Below are positions 34,443-46,362 of a stretch of 64,000 nucleotides of DNA, one piece after another (position 1 is the first letter of the stretch; each line of letters opens with the position of its first letter). Source of the stretch: Mytilus trossulus (taxonomy: Eukaryota > Mollusca > Bivalvia > Mytilida > Mytilidae); contig NC_086378.1 in assembly GCF_036588685.1 (NCBI RefSeq), positions 45,615,035 to 45,679,034 of the forward strand, read 5' to 3'. The notes below the pieces were generated by a model. It saw only the letters and a list, made by a program, of their open reading frames with translations. It was not told the DNA's origin and made no database searches. The position numbers and the translations under genes were made by a program.

Positions 34443-35799
34443 TCTTCAAAACATCACACAAAAAAGTAAATTAATAAAGTTTATTTTGTAACTTGAAAAA
34501 GGAAATTCCTTAGGATAAAAGAAGTATACTCTTTAATATTTTGGTAAATTATTTATTTGTTCACAAACAAAATAGTGATGAGTTCTGTCTAACCAGTCCT
34601 AAAACCATCCCACCTCCTTTTCCATCGTGCCAATATTTTTTTATTTCTTTCTCAAGTTATTTATCAAGTTTGGTTTTATACAAAAATCAAAACCGATTTA
34701 GTTCGTTAAAATTTGAATTAAAATTATGTGTATACCATTGCTTTTTATTGTCAACTAATTTAAAAGAAACATATTGCCCTCAACTTACATAAAATAATTT
34801 TTGTTTTAGTACTCTTTTTAAATTTAAGTTGGAAAAGAAAAATGATTTAAATAACGTGTCACTGCATGACCTCTGGAACATCCATGATTGAAAACCTATT
34901 TTATCAAAAGCTCTAAAAAAAAAAAAAACAATATTTGGAATAGAAATTATTAATAAAACGAGGTGTGTGTAATGTACGTTAATAAACAGCAACCCAACCA
35001 CACAGAGAAAAAAATATGTATCTATTTTTTCTGGAAAAATATCTGTATTTTATATTTGAAACAGAAGAAATTTCTATATTCAAATTATTGTTCTATAATT
35101 TTACTATACCCTCATGCAACCACTTGGGGGTGACGTATGCATGAAATGGTCAACGTTCTAGAAAATTTGTTAAATAGTATACCAATTTAAATTCCTTTAT
35201 TTAAAGAACGAAGAAGATATGAATAGTCCTACCTCTATTCCTCACAGCTGTATGCAGACTGGTAGACCTAACTTGAAAGGATATGTAATGTCTTCCTCAA
35301 GGGTGATAATCAATAGGTCATTCCAAGTATAGCGATCACCTGGTAATTTCAAGTACAGGCATACTAACTAATATCTGTAGAGGAATAGTCTTGAAGGTCC
35401 TCAATTGGAAAATCTTTTAATATTTTTAAATTTTACTATTGGATATATAACAAATACCAATACTTTTATTTATATTGACAAGTGAAAAACAGTAACCATG
35501 TTAAGGACATGGCATCACAGGTACATATTAAACAGTAAGAAAACTTAATTTAACTTCTTGAACGTTTAAGAACTAAACTACTAATAGGGACCTAATAGCA
35601 ATATAACTTGATTCTTAAAGGTACTTATTGTGATGTAAAATAAACCTATATAATTATTTCTGAAAAATGCTTTTGTTTGTCAACAGAGAAGTTTAAAAAA
35701 AAATGTAATAAAGATCAAGGCAGTACCGAATACTGACCTGGCAATTAAAAAAACAAAGATGACACAAAATCAGTACATTCGCATCAAAACGAAATGAAA

Positions 35800-36390
35800 T
35801 GCTTCGCTTAGCGCAGCCTGATACGACCGAAAAGGTCAGCCCCTGAAATGGATACAATTTTCAAGCTAGGTATTGTCTGAATTTGGATTGAATGTGATCA
35901 TTTTTATGTCATAATATAGGTTTCTTTGGGTCCCCTTGAAGCAATTCCCCTAAAATCAATCCAAGCTTTCCCTTTGTTCTATGAAATATTGTAGTACGAT
36001 TTCAGAGAGATCCATACACATAGACATAAGTTATTGTCTGGAACTACAAAAGTTCGTGCCCCCCCCCCCCCGATTCCTGCATGCCCGGGGCCACACTGGG
36101 GAAATCCTAGCCTTCCCTTTGTGAAATGGAACCTTGTGGTACAATGTCAGAGAGATCCATCCATAGACAAATTATTGTCCGGAAACTACAAAAATGCTTG
36201 TTTGGTCCCCATTTCATTTACTATTGGTATCATAAACCCCTAAATCTATCACAAGCTTCCTTTTGTGCTTATGTAGTATTGAACCTCTATCTTGTAAAAT
36301 TTCATAGAGATCCATTCACTTAAATTTAACTTATTTCGAGACGACGACGACACCATAACATTATACGAACCCCAGAAATGTTTGCGGTCG
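35800..36390 (+). repeat. Dispersed repeat, family 5 (CGTATAAAA end)
   Basis: Begins near GCTTCGCTTAGCGCAGCCTG and ends GCGGTCGTATAAAA. Inside are three degenerate direct units of about 135 bases with TTTCAGAGAGATCCATACAC, AGTTATTGTCTGGAAAC and AATCAATCCAAGCTTTCC. Relatives lie at 45000-45170 (5' part), 56040-56300 and 63020-63650. The QRDPS-type frames in it are repeat wording, not a gene. Confidence 0.7.
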
Positions 36391-36399
36391 TATAAAACC

Positions 36400-37540
36400 C
36401 ACTCAAAAAACAAAAGAACAAAGCTTCAATGATCTTCAATTACTATTTATATATCAAAGTCAGAGAGTGACTTTAAAAGGTCAAATAACTTTCAGCTCAT
36501 TTCATGAACGATATACAAGACGAGGTTGTGTAATGACCATTCTAACTGGTCAATTCGTTGATATCACGTCTTTGGAAGGGTTGACAGCTTGCAAACATGT
36601 TCAGTAGCACCCCTCCTTCGCCACGTGTTTTTGTGATGTCCCAAGTAAGAAGCATGTATTAAAGAGGTGTTTTGTTGGAAGCCAAATTGTACTGTTTGTT
36701 GATTTCAAGCAGCAAGTTTGTCTCATTTTGTCATTCTGTGGTAACTTGCCAATAAATCGAAAATATATGCAAGTTTTGTAACGAAATACACAGGCGATAA
36801 TAATTGTTAAAGCAGGTTTTTTTTGGTGAGTAATATAATTTACTAATTGACATTCTTACATAATAATTTGTCTGTTTTTCTGTCTGTTTCACTTATGTTA
36901 AATTTTTTGATGAAGTTGAAGTCCAAGTGGCAGGTTTCTTAAAACTCAGTATACATGTTCCCTATGATGATCTTTCTAATTGTAATGCCAAATACAAGTT
37001 TTGACCCTGAACATAGAAAATGAAAGTGCCTGCTTCAGGTTAAGGTTTTGGACAAGGTTGTTTTCGATGAAGAGTGGTCCAATCAACTTGAAATTAAGTA
37101 CACATGTACCCTATTTTATCTTTCTAATTTTAATGCCAAATTAGGGTTTGATCCCAAAAGTCCACTTAACATAGAACATGCAAGTGTGGCATCCATGATC
37201 TATGGGGATACTTAAACGTGTTTGTAGGGAATATATAAAGAATTTTGTCATGAAGTTTGTGTATTGTGTACAGTGTGTGCCATGCAATCAATGCATCATT
37301 TAGAAATATATTAACAGCAATATTGAACCCATTTGATATGACAAATAAAATCTTCATTAAAGTAATTCATCCTTCTGAGACACATTAATGTAACTGTGCA
37401 TACTAGCCTTTGCTCTTACAACCAAATGATTTCTGCCCATATCCTTACAAATGTGCACACGCTGAAATGTCTCGCCTTCTTTACTCATCATTGATATTAT
37501 GTTGATAGTTCAAGCTTTATTACAAATGTCACATAAACTT
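36400..37540. other. Intergenic, no gene seen
   Basis: Two stretches (36900-37020 and 37060-37170) resemble each other: AGTTGAAGTCCAAGTGG / ACTTGAAATTAAGTACAC and GATCTTTCTAATTGTAATGC / TATCTTTCTAATTTTAATGC. This suggests a degenerate tandem of about 130 bases. No coding feature. Confidence 0.4.
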
Positions 37541-37555
37541 CACATTAACCTAGAA

Positions 37556-38800
37556 AACTAATTATGACCAATGAATTAGAAAATGAGGTCAAGGTCAGAT
37601 GAAGTTCAGAACCACACCGTCAGGCATGTACAGCTAACAATTCTTCCATACAGCAAATACAGTTGATCTATTGCTAATGGTTTATGGGCATACGATACAG
37701 TTATAGGGGATGTAATGACGTTGCTTAAGTAAATTGTTATTTTCGCGACGTCAAACGATGACTAAATAATATCGTGAAAAGATTCAGTTTTTGACCGATT
37801 TTTATCATTGAAACTTATTTGACTTGAAAACGAGTTCATGTGCCCCTCTTTTTTAAAATGCCATTTGATACAGAAATTGCAAGTTATTTAACAAAAAAGC
37901 AATTTGCGTTTATCTTTTAAAACAAAAAAGTTATGTCTTTCTTTTGAATAAAAATGCGGCCACAAATCTGATTTTTGAGCAAATATACAAAACTTCGACC
38001 TTATTTTACTCAAAATTAGAACATGAAGGTATATTTTTTATTACATTTTAAATTAGTCAGGTAAAAAAATAGTCAATATGGAACTTTTAATCAGAATTTA
38101 AATACGGGTACTGTATCTAAGCCCTATAAAAAAACAGACCAAAACACAACACTGTGCAATTAACCATGAAAATGAGGTCAAGGTCAAACGACACCTGTAA
38201 GTTAGACATGTACACCTTAAAATCATTCCATTAGCCAAATATAGTTGGCCTATTGCATACAGTATATGAAACAGTCCAAAACACAAAAACTTAACTTTGA
38301 CCACTGGACCATGAAAATGAGGTCAAGGTCAAATAACACTTGCCAGGTAGACATGTACACCTAAGTCCTAACAATCATTCCATATACCAAATATAGTTTA
38401 CCTATTGCAAACAGTATAAGAAAAACACACCAAAACACAAAAACTTAACTATAACCACTGAGCCATGAAAATGAGATCAAGGTCAGATGAAACCTGCCAG
38501 TTGGATATGTACATCTTAGTCTTTCCATATACCGAATTTACTAGACCTATTGCTTATAGTATCTGAGATATGGACTTGACCACCATACTTAACCTTGTTC
38601 ACTGATCCATGAAATGACGTCGAGGTGCAAGGTACCCACATACCAAATATAGTTATCATATTACTTATAAGAGAATTTAACATTACAAAAAACTTTAACT
38701 TTTTTTTCAAGTAGTTACTGAACCATGAAAACGAGATCAAGGACATTGAACATGTGACTGACTGAACTTCGTAACATGAGGCATCCAGGTCTTCCACCTT
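37556..38800 (+). repeat. Tandem repeat, family 6, about 148-base units
   Basis: Units contain CATGAAAATGAGGTCAAGGT, CCAGTTAGACATGTACA-like, CATTCCATATACCAAATATA and CAAAACACAAAAACTTAACT. Full units begin near 38150, 38300, 38450 and 38595. An earlier unit at 37556-37690 is separated by a 400-base unrelated stretch. The first copies retain AGGTCAAGGTCA exactly (37586-37597, 38175-38186, 38320-38331). The array continues in another place at 63655-64000. Confidence 0.8.
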
Positions 38801-38819
38801 CTAAAATATAAAGCTTTAA

Positions 38820-40510
38820 AGAAGTTAGCTAACGCTGCCGCTGTAGCGGCCACCAGATCACTATCCCTATGTCCAGCTTTCTGCATAAGTCGCTAATCTC
38901 AATCTCACTTAATGTGTTTCTGATGTCAATAAATCATGTTTTTTCCTGGAATTTTTACCCTGCTAAAGACTTGAATAAGACATGTAGCATGGAGGCACCT
39001 CAATTTGTAACATTTTATAGTTGGTTATGATTGGTATCATTTTATCTCTGACATGCATTCTATATACATTAAAGTAACTGTTGACAGATGTTTGGCTCAA
39101 TCACCCAGAATATTGAGTAACTTTAAATTATAGAGTTTTACAAATGGTAGAATAGGCCATATATGTCCAATGGCTAAATTACAGCTTTAAAGGTAAAAGT
39201 GATACCAAAAGTTTACTATTATGCAGTAGATGGAATAATGGGGAACAGAGGAAGTTTATATCCTTCATTTTAAGAACCAAGCCTTTTGGAAGTGGTTGAG
39301 TGATTGTTGGTGATTTATGCAGGTGTCATCACTATTGATTTTATCCAGGCAGTAAGTTTTTATTGGTTGAGGATGCTGGAGTGTCTAGGGAGAACCAACA
39401 ACTGTTGACTAGAAAAAACTGACATTCCTTGTCTATTAAGATAAGAATCAAGCGCACCCTACATGCTAGTGATATAGTAGATAAACAACTTAGACCACTC
39501 TGCCAATAAGGTCCTGCCACCTTTTTGATGTGGATCCAACAAATTTCTTGTGTGTCAAAATTAAATACCTTGTTTGAACCTTTACCTTAAACTTAAGATC
39601 CCATATTTGTTATGTTATGTTCCATGTGTTAAAAGTTTTGCAAGTGTAAAGTGTCTGATACAATGTATATGCATGTCTTATCAGGCAGTATTAACATACT
39701 GACAACTCATTTTTTATAATAACTTATATTTTTTGAAAAAAAGTACAACATAATGGTATAAATTAACGTTGAAAAATTCTTAAGTTGCAGTGAAAAAAAT
39801 TGTCTAAAAATCTTTTAAAAAAGAAGGTAAAACAAAAAAGTTTTATAAAAACTTTTCTGTATTGCTTATCAAAAATAACAAATAAATGTAAATACAAAAA
39901 TATACCCACAATGCTGCAAAAAGGCATTGAATGGCAAATTTGTATATAAATGGGGTCAACAAAAAAGTATATTAAATGCCAAGCTTACAATAATAACAAC
40001 TGCAGATTTATCAATTTCAAGGGCTCTACATTTCAACACATCAAAACTGACAAATTCATCTTGGTATATTTTTAATTCATTATTAAGATATTTTGTAAAA
40101 TAACCATTTGATGGCTTCTATGAACACATTTAACATATTATTTTAACTAATTTATATGCCTGTAGCAAAAGTCCAATGTCTTTCGACAATCAAAATTTTC
40201 AATAAAATTACAAAAAGAAAAAAAATAATGATAAAATTGTTCCATTATTACTATTCATATTTTTTCTTGCTTATAGATACTAACTAATACAGGTCTTCAG
40301 TAACTGAAACCTTCGAGTGAGGATCTTTCAATTTTATAAAAAAAAAATCTGTTTTAACAATTTTAACAAGAAGTTACAAATACCCTAACTGAAAAAATAA
40401 AATGTTTACTTAATATAATACATAAATAGCTACAGAGTCTTCATCAGATCTATATAAACTGAGCATTGGACTTGCATTTGTAATTACAATAGCCCTTTAC
40501 TAGATTCAGC
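38820..40510 (-). other. Probable 3'UTR and flank of the Gly/Pro/Tyr-rich gene
   Basis: Lies downstream of the TGA at 40515 on the minus strand. It is AT-rich, without another coding exon that I can support. The 3' end of the transcript is not resolved. Confidence 0.35.
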
Positions 40511-40514
40511 ATGT

Positions 40515-41273
40515 TCAGTATCTTGGTCCATATGGCTGGCCTGTATGAGGTGCCACTCTGACACCAGGCATTCCTGCGTAGGCGTTCGTTAACGACGGGT
40601 TGGGATAACCCATTCCTGGGACTGCACCTCCTGCTGGGTATCCATGTGGCATGCCTGGTACTGATGCAGAAGACATGCCTGGATGCATCATTGGATTGCT
40701 GCCGATTGGATAGCCGGCTTGTTTAGCGGCCTGTTCAGACAGGTATGCTGACGACAACTGATGCTGTCGGTGACTTGCTGGATAACCACTCTGTGTTTGC
40801 TGTATTGACGGTATATGTGGCACGGCTGGAACTGATGGTAGAGACGCTACGGAGGGTATAGAAGGTGTTGCTTGGGGAATTGGCTGTAGAGTAGAATAGG
40901 GTAAAGCTGACATATGTGGTGTAGAATAGAATGCTCCCATGCTGGTCAAGCCTGCAGAACCATTCATTGCTGAAGGATATCCTTGGGGTATAGAATATCC
41001 TGTTGTTGTGTAGATGGACTGTCCTGGCGCCATTCCTGTATAACCTGTGTAAGAATGGGTTGATACAGGTGTACCATATGATGGAACAGTGGTTTGCTGT
41101 CCATGACCTGGAGCCAGACCGGGATGCTGTGCAAGTCCAGGGGTCATACCAGCTGCTTGTGGGTGCCCATGAGCTAAAGCAGCTTGCTGTTGTAGTCCAT
41201 AGCTAGCACCAGGATAATAACCGCCTGGGGAGATACCACTCTTTTCTGCTCCTGGACCACCATAGTAGTTCAT
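40515..41273 (-). CDS. Gly/Pro/Tyr/Ala/Ser-rich low-complexity protein
   Basis: A single open exon of 252 residues plus TGA, from ATG in MNYYGGPGAEKSG to GQPYGPRY. Base composition is clearly more GC-rich than the surroundings, and the composition is biased over the whole length (Gly, Pro, Tyr, Ala, Ser, Met, Gln). There are no Cys or membrane spans and few charges. Recurrent short words include GYP, HPG, PGM, YTG and PSIPS/PSVP. A splice acceptor TTTTTTCAG lies seven bases before the ATG. The spliced upstream micro-exon at 45348-45377 puts an in-frame TGA before it, so this ATG is the likely start. The wording is that of intrinsically disordered, RNA-binding or transcriptional co-factor proteins, but I do not recognise the family. 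It could also be the terminal exon of an alternative, longer isoform. Confidence 0.75.
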   Translation of the reverse strand: MNYYGGPGAEKSGISPGGYYPGASYGLQQQAALAHGHPQAAGMTPGLAQHPGLAPGHGQQTTVPSYGTPVSTHSYTGYTGMAPGQSIYTTTGYSIPQGYPSAMNGSAGLTSMGAFYSTPHMSALPYSTLQPIPQATPSIPSVASLPSVPAVPHIPSIQQTQSGYPASHRQHQLSSAYLSEQAAKQAGYPIGSNPMMHPGMSSASVPGMPHGYPAGGAVPGMGYPNPSLTNAYAGMPGVRVAPHTGQPYGPRY

Positions 41274-41644
41274 CGTTATCTGAAAAAATTGCAACAATTC
41301 AGATAAAACTTATTATTTCATGTTTTAAAAGAAAAGGGGGTAATTCAGCATTACAAAACAAACAACAGCCAATTTTATAAAAATCCTTTTATGTTTTATT
41401 TCATATTTTTTACCACTTTTGAGTAATATTGCTAGATGTAGGTTAACCACAAATTTAAATGTTAAGCAAGGCCACTTTTTTAATTTGTTGGTTTACCGAT
41501 TTTCCCCATAAAAAAGTCAGGTCGATCAGTTGGGGGAAAAAAAGAAAAAAATATCTTTCAAGACAGAAAAATATGCAAAACAAATATATATATTTCACCT
41601 TTCTACCATGTATTTTGTCATCATTTCTTAAATTTTAGTTAGAT

Positions 41645-42419
41645 CAGTCAGGGGACTTACTGAAATAAATGATTTTTAAATCACTTACTTGAGTAGCAAT
41701 TCAAAGTTTTGTCATAAATTGTGATTTCGAAGTTTTACCAAAATTTTAAACACATAGGTTAAAATAATATCTTTTCATTAGTAAAATTAAAAAAACATGA
41801 TTTTTTGCTACATTTAAGAAGCAAGGTTTATGCCTTTGGTCATGTTGGTGCTATCATTTAGCTAAAAATTCTATTTTAGTTGAAAAAATGCTGCAATAAT
41901 GACTTTACATAATGAACATGATGAACTGATATTTTCTTAGCAGTATTTTTCCTGTAAAGTTCAAGGTTTCATCTTTCAGATTATGTAATAAAATTTTACT
42001 GTTCGCCATAAAAATTTCACTGTTTTGGGGTGTTGAAATTAGTGGGGGTTAAAATAATGATATAATTAATTATAAAGAAGTGATTTTTGGGAAGGAAATT
42101 GAGGTATGATACTTATGTCATTATTCTAGATTCAGTACAAGCATGACAAGGTCATCACCTGAAATTACCTGGTCATCCTAGACAACACAGATGTTGGTTC
42201 TGATCAGTTTAGAAACATAATTAGTCCCTGGATCATTAGAATTCTATATTTAAAGCTAAAGTAAAATTAAATCACTTCTTCTAGTGATTATTTTGTACTA
42301 CTTAAATAAATAGGTGATTATTAAAGAAAGACAGCTCTATAACTTCCAACTTTTATGGAAATAATGTTACTTGAATCGGTGATTTAGAAAATCACTCATT
42401 TAAGTAAGTCCCCTGACTG
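41645..42419. mobile_element. MITE, CAGTCAGGGGACTTAC ends
   Basis: CAGTCAGGGGACTTACTGAA at the left is mirrored by AAGTAAGTCCCCTGACTG at the right. Weaker pairing (AAATCACTTAC / GTGATTTAGAAAATCAC) continues inward. Flanks TAGAT and TGGAT are a 5-bp duplication with one mismatch. Its ends resemble the element at 58973-59645. Confidence 0.8.
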
Positions 42420-43129
42420 TGGATGAAATATTATTGCTCAGCTGTCATACACATCGCATGACATTGTCTAATAATTTCCCATAAAAAAGGGGGTGCACAG
42501 ACAAAGACGAAATTATATCGTCATTTCACAAACAAGAATAACAGATTCGTGTAGCTCTTAAACAATTCCAGAAAACTTGGTGAATAATGATATTCAAGCA
42601 CAAAAACTGTCATGATAAAAAAAAAAATGTAAAATGTTGTATGAAAATAAGTTTCAGCACACATGTCAAAAAATGTAATAGACTCGTCCACTGAAAAAAA
42701 GAGAATACTGGGTTAATCTGTTGTCATGCATTCCTGATTTTTATCCAAATGGCTGATTTTTTTTTCTTTCTATGAAATAAGAAAATTCCAAATGATTTGT
42801 TAATATTCAGTATTTTAACTGGATATCCACATATGGACAAGTCTATTCCTATGAGATGATGCATCTTACGGACTGATGACAAATAAGGAAAACGAACTTA
42901 TTGTGTAAGTGGTTTTAAACACAGGTTTCGTTCGCAAAATTATTTGTGCAAACTACATTTCAAGGTCAGTTATAATTGATTTGTCTATTTTTAGAAACGT
43001 AAACTGGAAGTTCTTTTTTTTCACAACAGAAAGTGTTATCAATTTTGTTAGTAATTAATGCATTTCATTTCATAAATAAAGAATATTTTAATTATTTTTC
43101 AGGAATAATGCATTTGTTAGGGTCAGGGG

Positions 43130-44158
43130 CAGGGCTTCCAAAATTTTTCTGAGCCAGCCGGACATTTTATATCTGAACCGAAATTTTAATTCCTAAGACA
43201 AAGTCACAAAATGTAATTATGGTAATCAGATGGCCATCCCAATGATTGACATTAAATTAAAATCGATATTAAACTTTACTTTGATATGAATTTGATGTTC
43301 TGACATAAACTGTTAAAATTGGCATTGCATCATTCAAAGTGTGCACATCAGCGTGCTCATATCTGAATTAGACTCTTTATTTGTGCAAAATGAAGTTGTC
43401 TAGAACTTTATTTTCGTTTTTAAAGTCACATTTTTCAAAACCGGATGTTGACTTGACAATGGTAAAACATGGACCATAAACAGATTCGTAAAATCTGTGT
43501 ACGTTACATAGAACTACTGAGCGAAGAAGCTCTTTCCAAGTTATTTCTTCAACAAAATACTTGAAATGAACGTTAGATACAGGTATCAATGATACTTTTA
43601 GCATTTTTGAAGAAATGTAGGATGCATAATTGAATTTCCTACCTGTGCACATGCGCACACATGTTCTTGTTCATACAACGTAGTGCTGACGATTTTTCAT
43701 TTAAAACGTTTTTAAATGATTTATCAAATCATGTTTATAAATGTATTTATTATATATTTTAAATCAGCTAGATACAAGCTGCTGAAATGTACGAAAATAA
43801 TTGGGAATGGACCGATTAATTTATACGATGTCCGGTACTAACTGAAAATAGTTTACCTGTCACCTGAATAGGTAGTTTTCAGCTGTCCAACAACTATAAT
43901 TAGCCTTGATTATAATTAGAAAGTATTGAAGTAGGGGTTGTTTTGATAGTAATTAATCATCATGTCACTTTTATGACCGGAAATGTATGGCTGTTAAAGG
44001 CAAAATGTTGGGTCAAAAAGATCGTGAATTTATATTTTAAAATGACCGAAAAAGCCTTTGAAACTAAAAAGTATATGACCGTTTCATGCTTTGCCCAGCC
44101 GGTCTTTTACCGGACATTATACAAATGACCAGCATATATGACAGTTTTGGAAGCCTTG
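43130..44158. mobile_element. hAT-like non-autonomous element, CAGGGCTTCCAAAA ends
   Basis: CAGGGCTTCCAAAA at the left and TTTTGGAAGCCTTG at the right are inverse with one mismatch. CCGGACATT-TAT blocks lie inside both ends. Flanks GTCAGGGG and TTCAGGGG form an 8-bp duplication with one mismatch. The 8-bp size and CAGGG start suggest hAT. The frame at 43377-43658 has no recognisable transposase motif. Confidence 0.7.
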
Positions 44159-44884
44159 TTCAGGGGACTCAGCGGGAATGAAAAAGCATGAAAGGCCAAT
44201 TTTATTTTTATTCTGAAAATCGTCAAAATCAGGTCGGTAGATCCGTAAACCAACAAATTAAAAAACCATGGCCAAAAGTACATATGTGTCTTTTGGCATG
44301 CATGCAGATGACAAAACCATGAAACAAATATATTCACTATAATCAAAGAATCCACATCAAATACTTGTAGCTATACAAAGATCTTTAAAATATATATTTT
44401 GTAAGTAAGCTTTAGATGATTTTTCTTCATTTTTGGGTAACTATTGTTTTCTTCAGCATGTTAATGTTTCTTTTTTATGTACATGTAACTACACAGGGTC
44501 AATACGGCTGTTGGTGGATAACATTCCATGAGGTTCAGTTATCAGTACTGCTGTATTGACATGATCTTTAACAAACCTTTCATACACTGGCCTTTATAAA
44601 TTAGGAAATCATAATGAAACTAAGATTTCAACTCCCACAAATGACAGGCAAAGTTGACTGTAGATTTTTACTTTATGACTTCTATAATTCTATTTGTAGG
44701 TATTTGTTGGTCATTTAGCGTTTCACCTGTTTTTGGTTCTAATACAACCATTTCAAACAAATAGATACTATTGAGTGTTCTTGATGATGGTTAATCCAGA
44801 AAAGATCTTGTTCAGATGTGTCAAATCAAAAAGATGTTGATTTCATTTTGAATATGTTGTACATGTATTACTTTATTTAGATTT

Positions 44885-44945
44885 TGGTGTCATTTGGTCA
44901 CTTGTGGAAGGTCTAATTGGCAATCATACCACATCTTCTTATTTT
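44885..44945 (-). repeat. Repeat family 4, head fragment
   Basis: The minus strand reads AAGAAGATGTGGTATGATTG, CCAATTAGACCTTCCACAAG and TGACCAAATGACACC, the family 4 head, truncated. Confidence 0.6.
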
Positions 44946-44999
44946 AAATTGTTGACTCAATCATGTTTATTATTGAAGTTTAATAAAAATGCTTCTCTA

Positions 45000-45170
45000 A
45001 GCACAGCCTAACACGACTGCAGAGGTTGAACCCTGAACAGTTTGACCACAACATTCAAGCTTGATACTGTCTGAATTTAGATTGTGATCAAATTTTTTGA
45101 CAATAATATAGGTATTTGACACAAAATAAATGTGGTCAAAGAGCTTAAAAATCCATTGCATAAAACTGCA
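45000..45170 (+). repeat. Repeat family 5, left-part fragment
   Basis: GCTTCTCTAAGCACAGCCTA, ACACGACTG, ACTGTCTGAATTTAGATTGT and GACACAAAATAAATGTGGTC parallel 35800-35920 and 63020-63110. Confidence 0.6.
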
Positions 45171-45347
45171 ACAATACTGATGAAAACATCAAAGCATTAT
45201 ACAGCTCAATAAAATGTTTGAAGTAGGCTGTATAAAAATCAGTGTATCTCCTTATCAGTGTGTCAACACTTTTATTGTACTTATATCTCATCTGAATGTG
45301 TGTGATGAATATATGTATTCATATAAAACAATGATTAATCAACTCAC

Positions 45348-45377
45348 CAGAAAATATCACAAATTACTTGATTTATT
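45348..45377 (-). other. Candidate 30-base 5'UTR exon
   Basis: On the minus strand CTTTTTCTTTTCAG precedes 30 bases ending TTTTCTG, then donor GTGAGTTG. It reads TGA in frame with the downstream ATG at 41273. Two strong sites 30 bases apart are unlikely by chance, but no transcript was available. Confidence 0.5.
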
Positions 45378-45551
45378 CTGAAAAGAAAAAGAAAAAAAGA
45401 TACAAAAATAGTCATTAATATAACACAATACATTATAAATTAAAGGTTTGCAAAACTGAATTCTTTAAAATACTAAGGATATTCTACTGGCAGAAAAATA
45501 TTTCTATAGCTCTTATTTGGTAAAACCTTTAACAATTTTGGGTCCTCAATG

Positions 45552-45662
45552 CATTGGCGGATCTAGGGGGTGGAACGCCACCTTTTTTTCCCGGATGATC
45601 AATGCATTTGAATGGGAGCATATAAGTAGACCCCCCTTTTAAAATGGCTGGATTTGTCCCTG
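45552..45662. mobile_element. MITE, CAGTGGCGGATC family, short intact copy
   Basis: Ends CATTGGCGGATCTAG and GCTGGATTTGTCCCTG are flanked by CAATG at 45547-45551 and 45663-45667. It lies in the intron between the two candidate 5'UTR exons. Confidence 0.75.
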
Positions 45663-45992
45663 CAATGCCCTTCAATTTCATAGTTTATTTTGGTATTTTT
45701 AATATTCTATTAAAGCAACACTGATGAACAATGGATAATCTTAGCTTGCTCAGCTTAAATTTTTTTCGACAATTATTAAAATTGATCATGATGAGTGACT
45801 AAAATTTTGCCAATATTTTCTATTGCAAAAAAAGTTAAGTGAAATATTGTTGCAGAATTCTGTTTACATGATATGTATTTAATGATACAACAAGAATAAA
45901 CATTAATTTCATGTAAAGTTTTAACTAACACAGTCACACTGCTACAAACTTTTTATCCCGGACTCTAAATGACTCTAGTTCTGAATGCTTAC

Positions 45993-46032
45993 CTTTCACT
46001 TATGTCATGGGTAACTTGAAAACTATGGTAAC
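45993..46032 (-). other. Candidate 40-base 5'UTR exon
   Basis: On the minus strand acceptor TATTTTGCAG, 40 bases, then donor GAAAG|GTAAGC. It contains ATGACATAA, a two-codon upstream frame. It would splice to 45377 and then to 41279. Further upstream exons and the promoter were not found. Confidence 0.5.
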
Positions 46033-46362
46033 CTGCAAAATAAAAAAAATATTGTTAATCATACATTCATTTTAGATGAAATATCCATATACAGATATGA
46101 AATGCAAAAGTATCCCTTGAAAAGTTGAAATGCTATTAAAACAATATACTTGACTTATTCTTCCTTCCTGCATGCCCTGCTGTATGATGTACAAATGTAT
46201 ATTGTTTCATTATATCTCAAAATGCATGCATACCCCCAAAGTATAACTCAGCCATTACGGTTGAGAGACAAAATCATTTGCCCCCATAGAACATTTCTTT
46301 CAACATGTATATCAAACAATCATCATTTTTGTTATGGATATCGTACATTGTCATATGGAAGA

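Larger units (their letters stand above)
41469..44276. mobile_element. Large inverted-repeat element with nested insertions
   Basis: Left GGCCACTTTTTTAATTTGTT then GGTTTACCGAT pairs with right ATCCGTAAACCAACAAATTA then AAAAACCATGGCC. Between them lie two complete elements (41645-42419 and 43130-44158), so the original was about 1 kb. No transposase frame is evident. It occupies most of the intron of the 40515-41273 gene. Confidence 0.6.

Noticed and set aside
36034-36323. Overlapping frames with VQCQRDPS wording, also found near 63348
   Set aside because: The similarity is between copies of dispersed repeat family 5. Frames differ and are interrupted.
38098-38797. Minus-strand frames in the family 6 array
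   Set aside because: Antisense translations of about 148-base tandem units, not shared between units as protein.
41686-41697. Consensus splice donor CTCAAGTAAGT on the minus strand
   Set aside because: It falls inside the terminal repeat of the CAGTCAGGGG element and has no matching exon.
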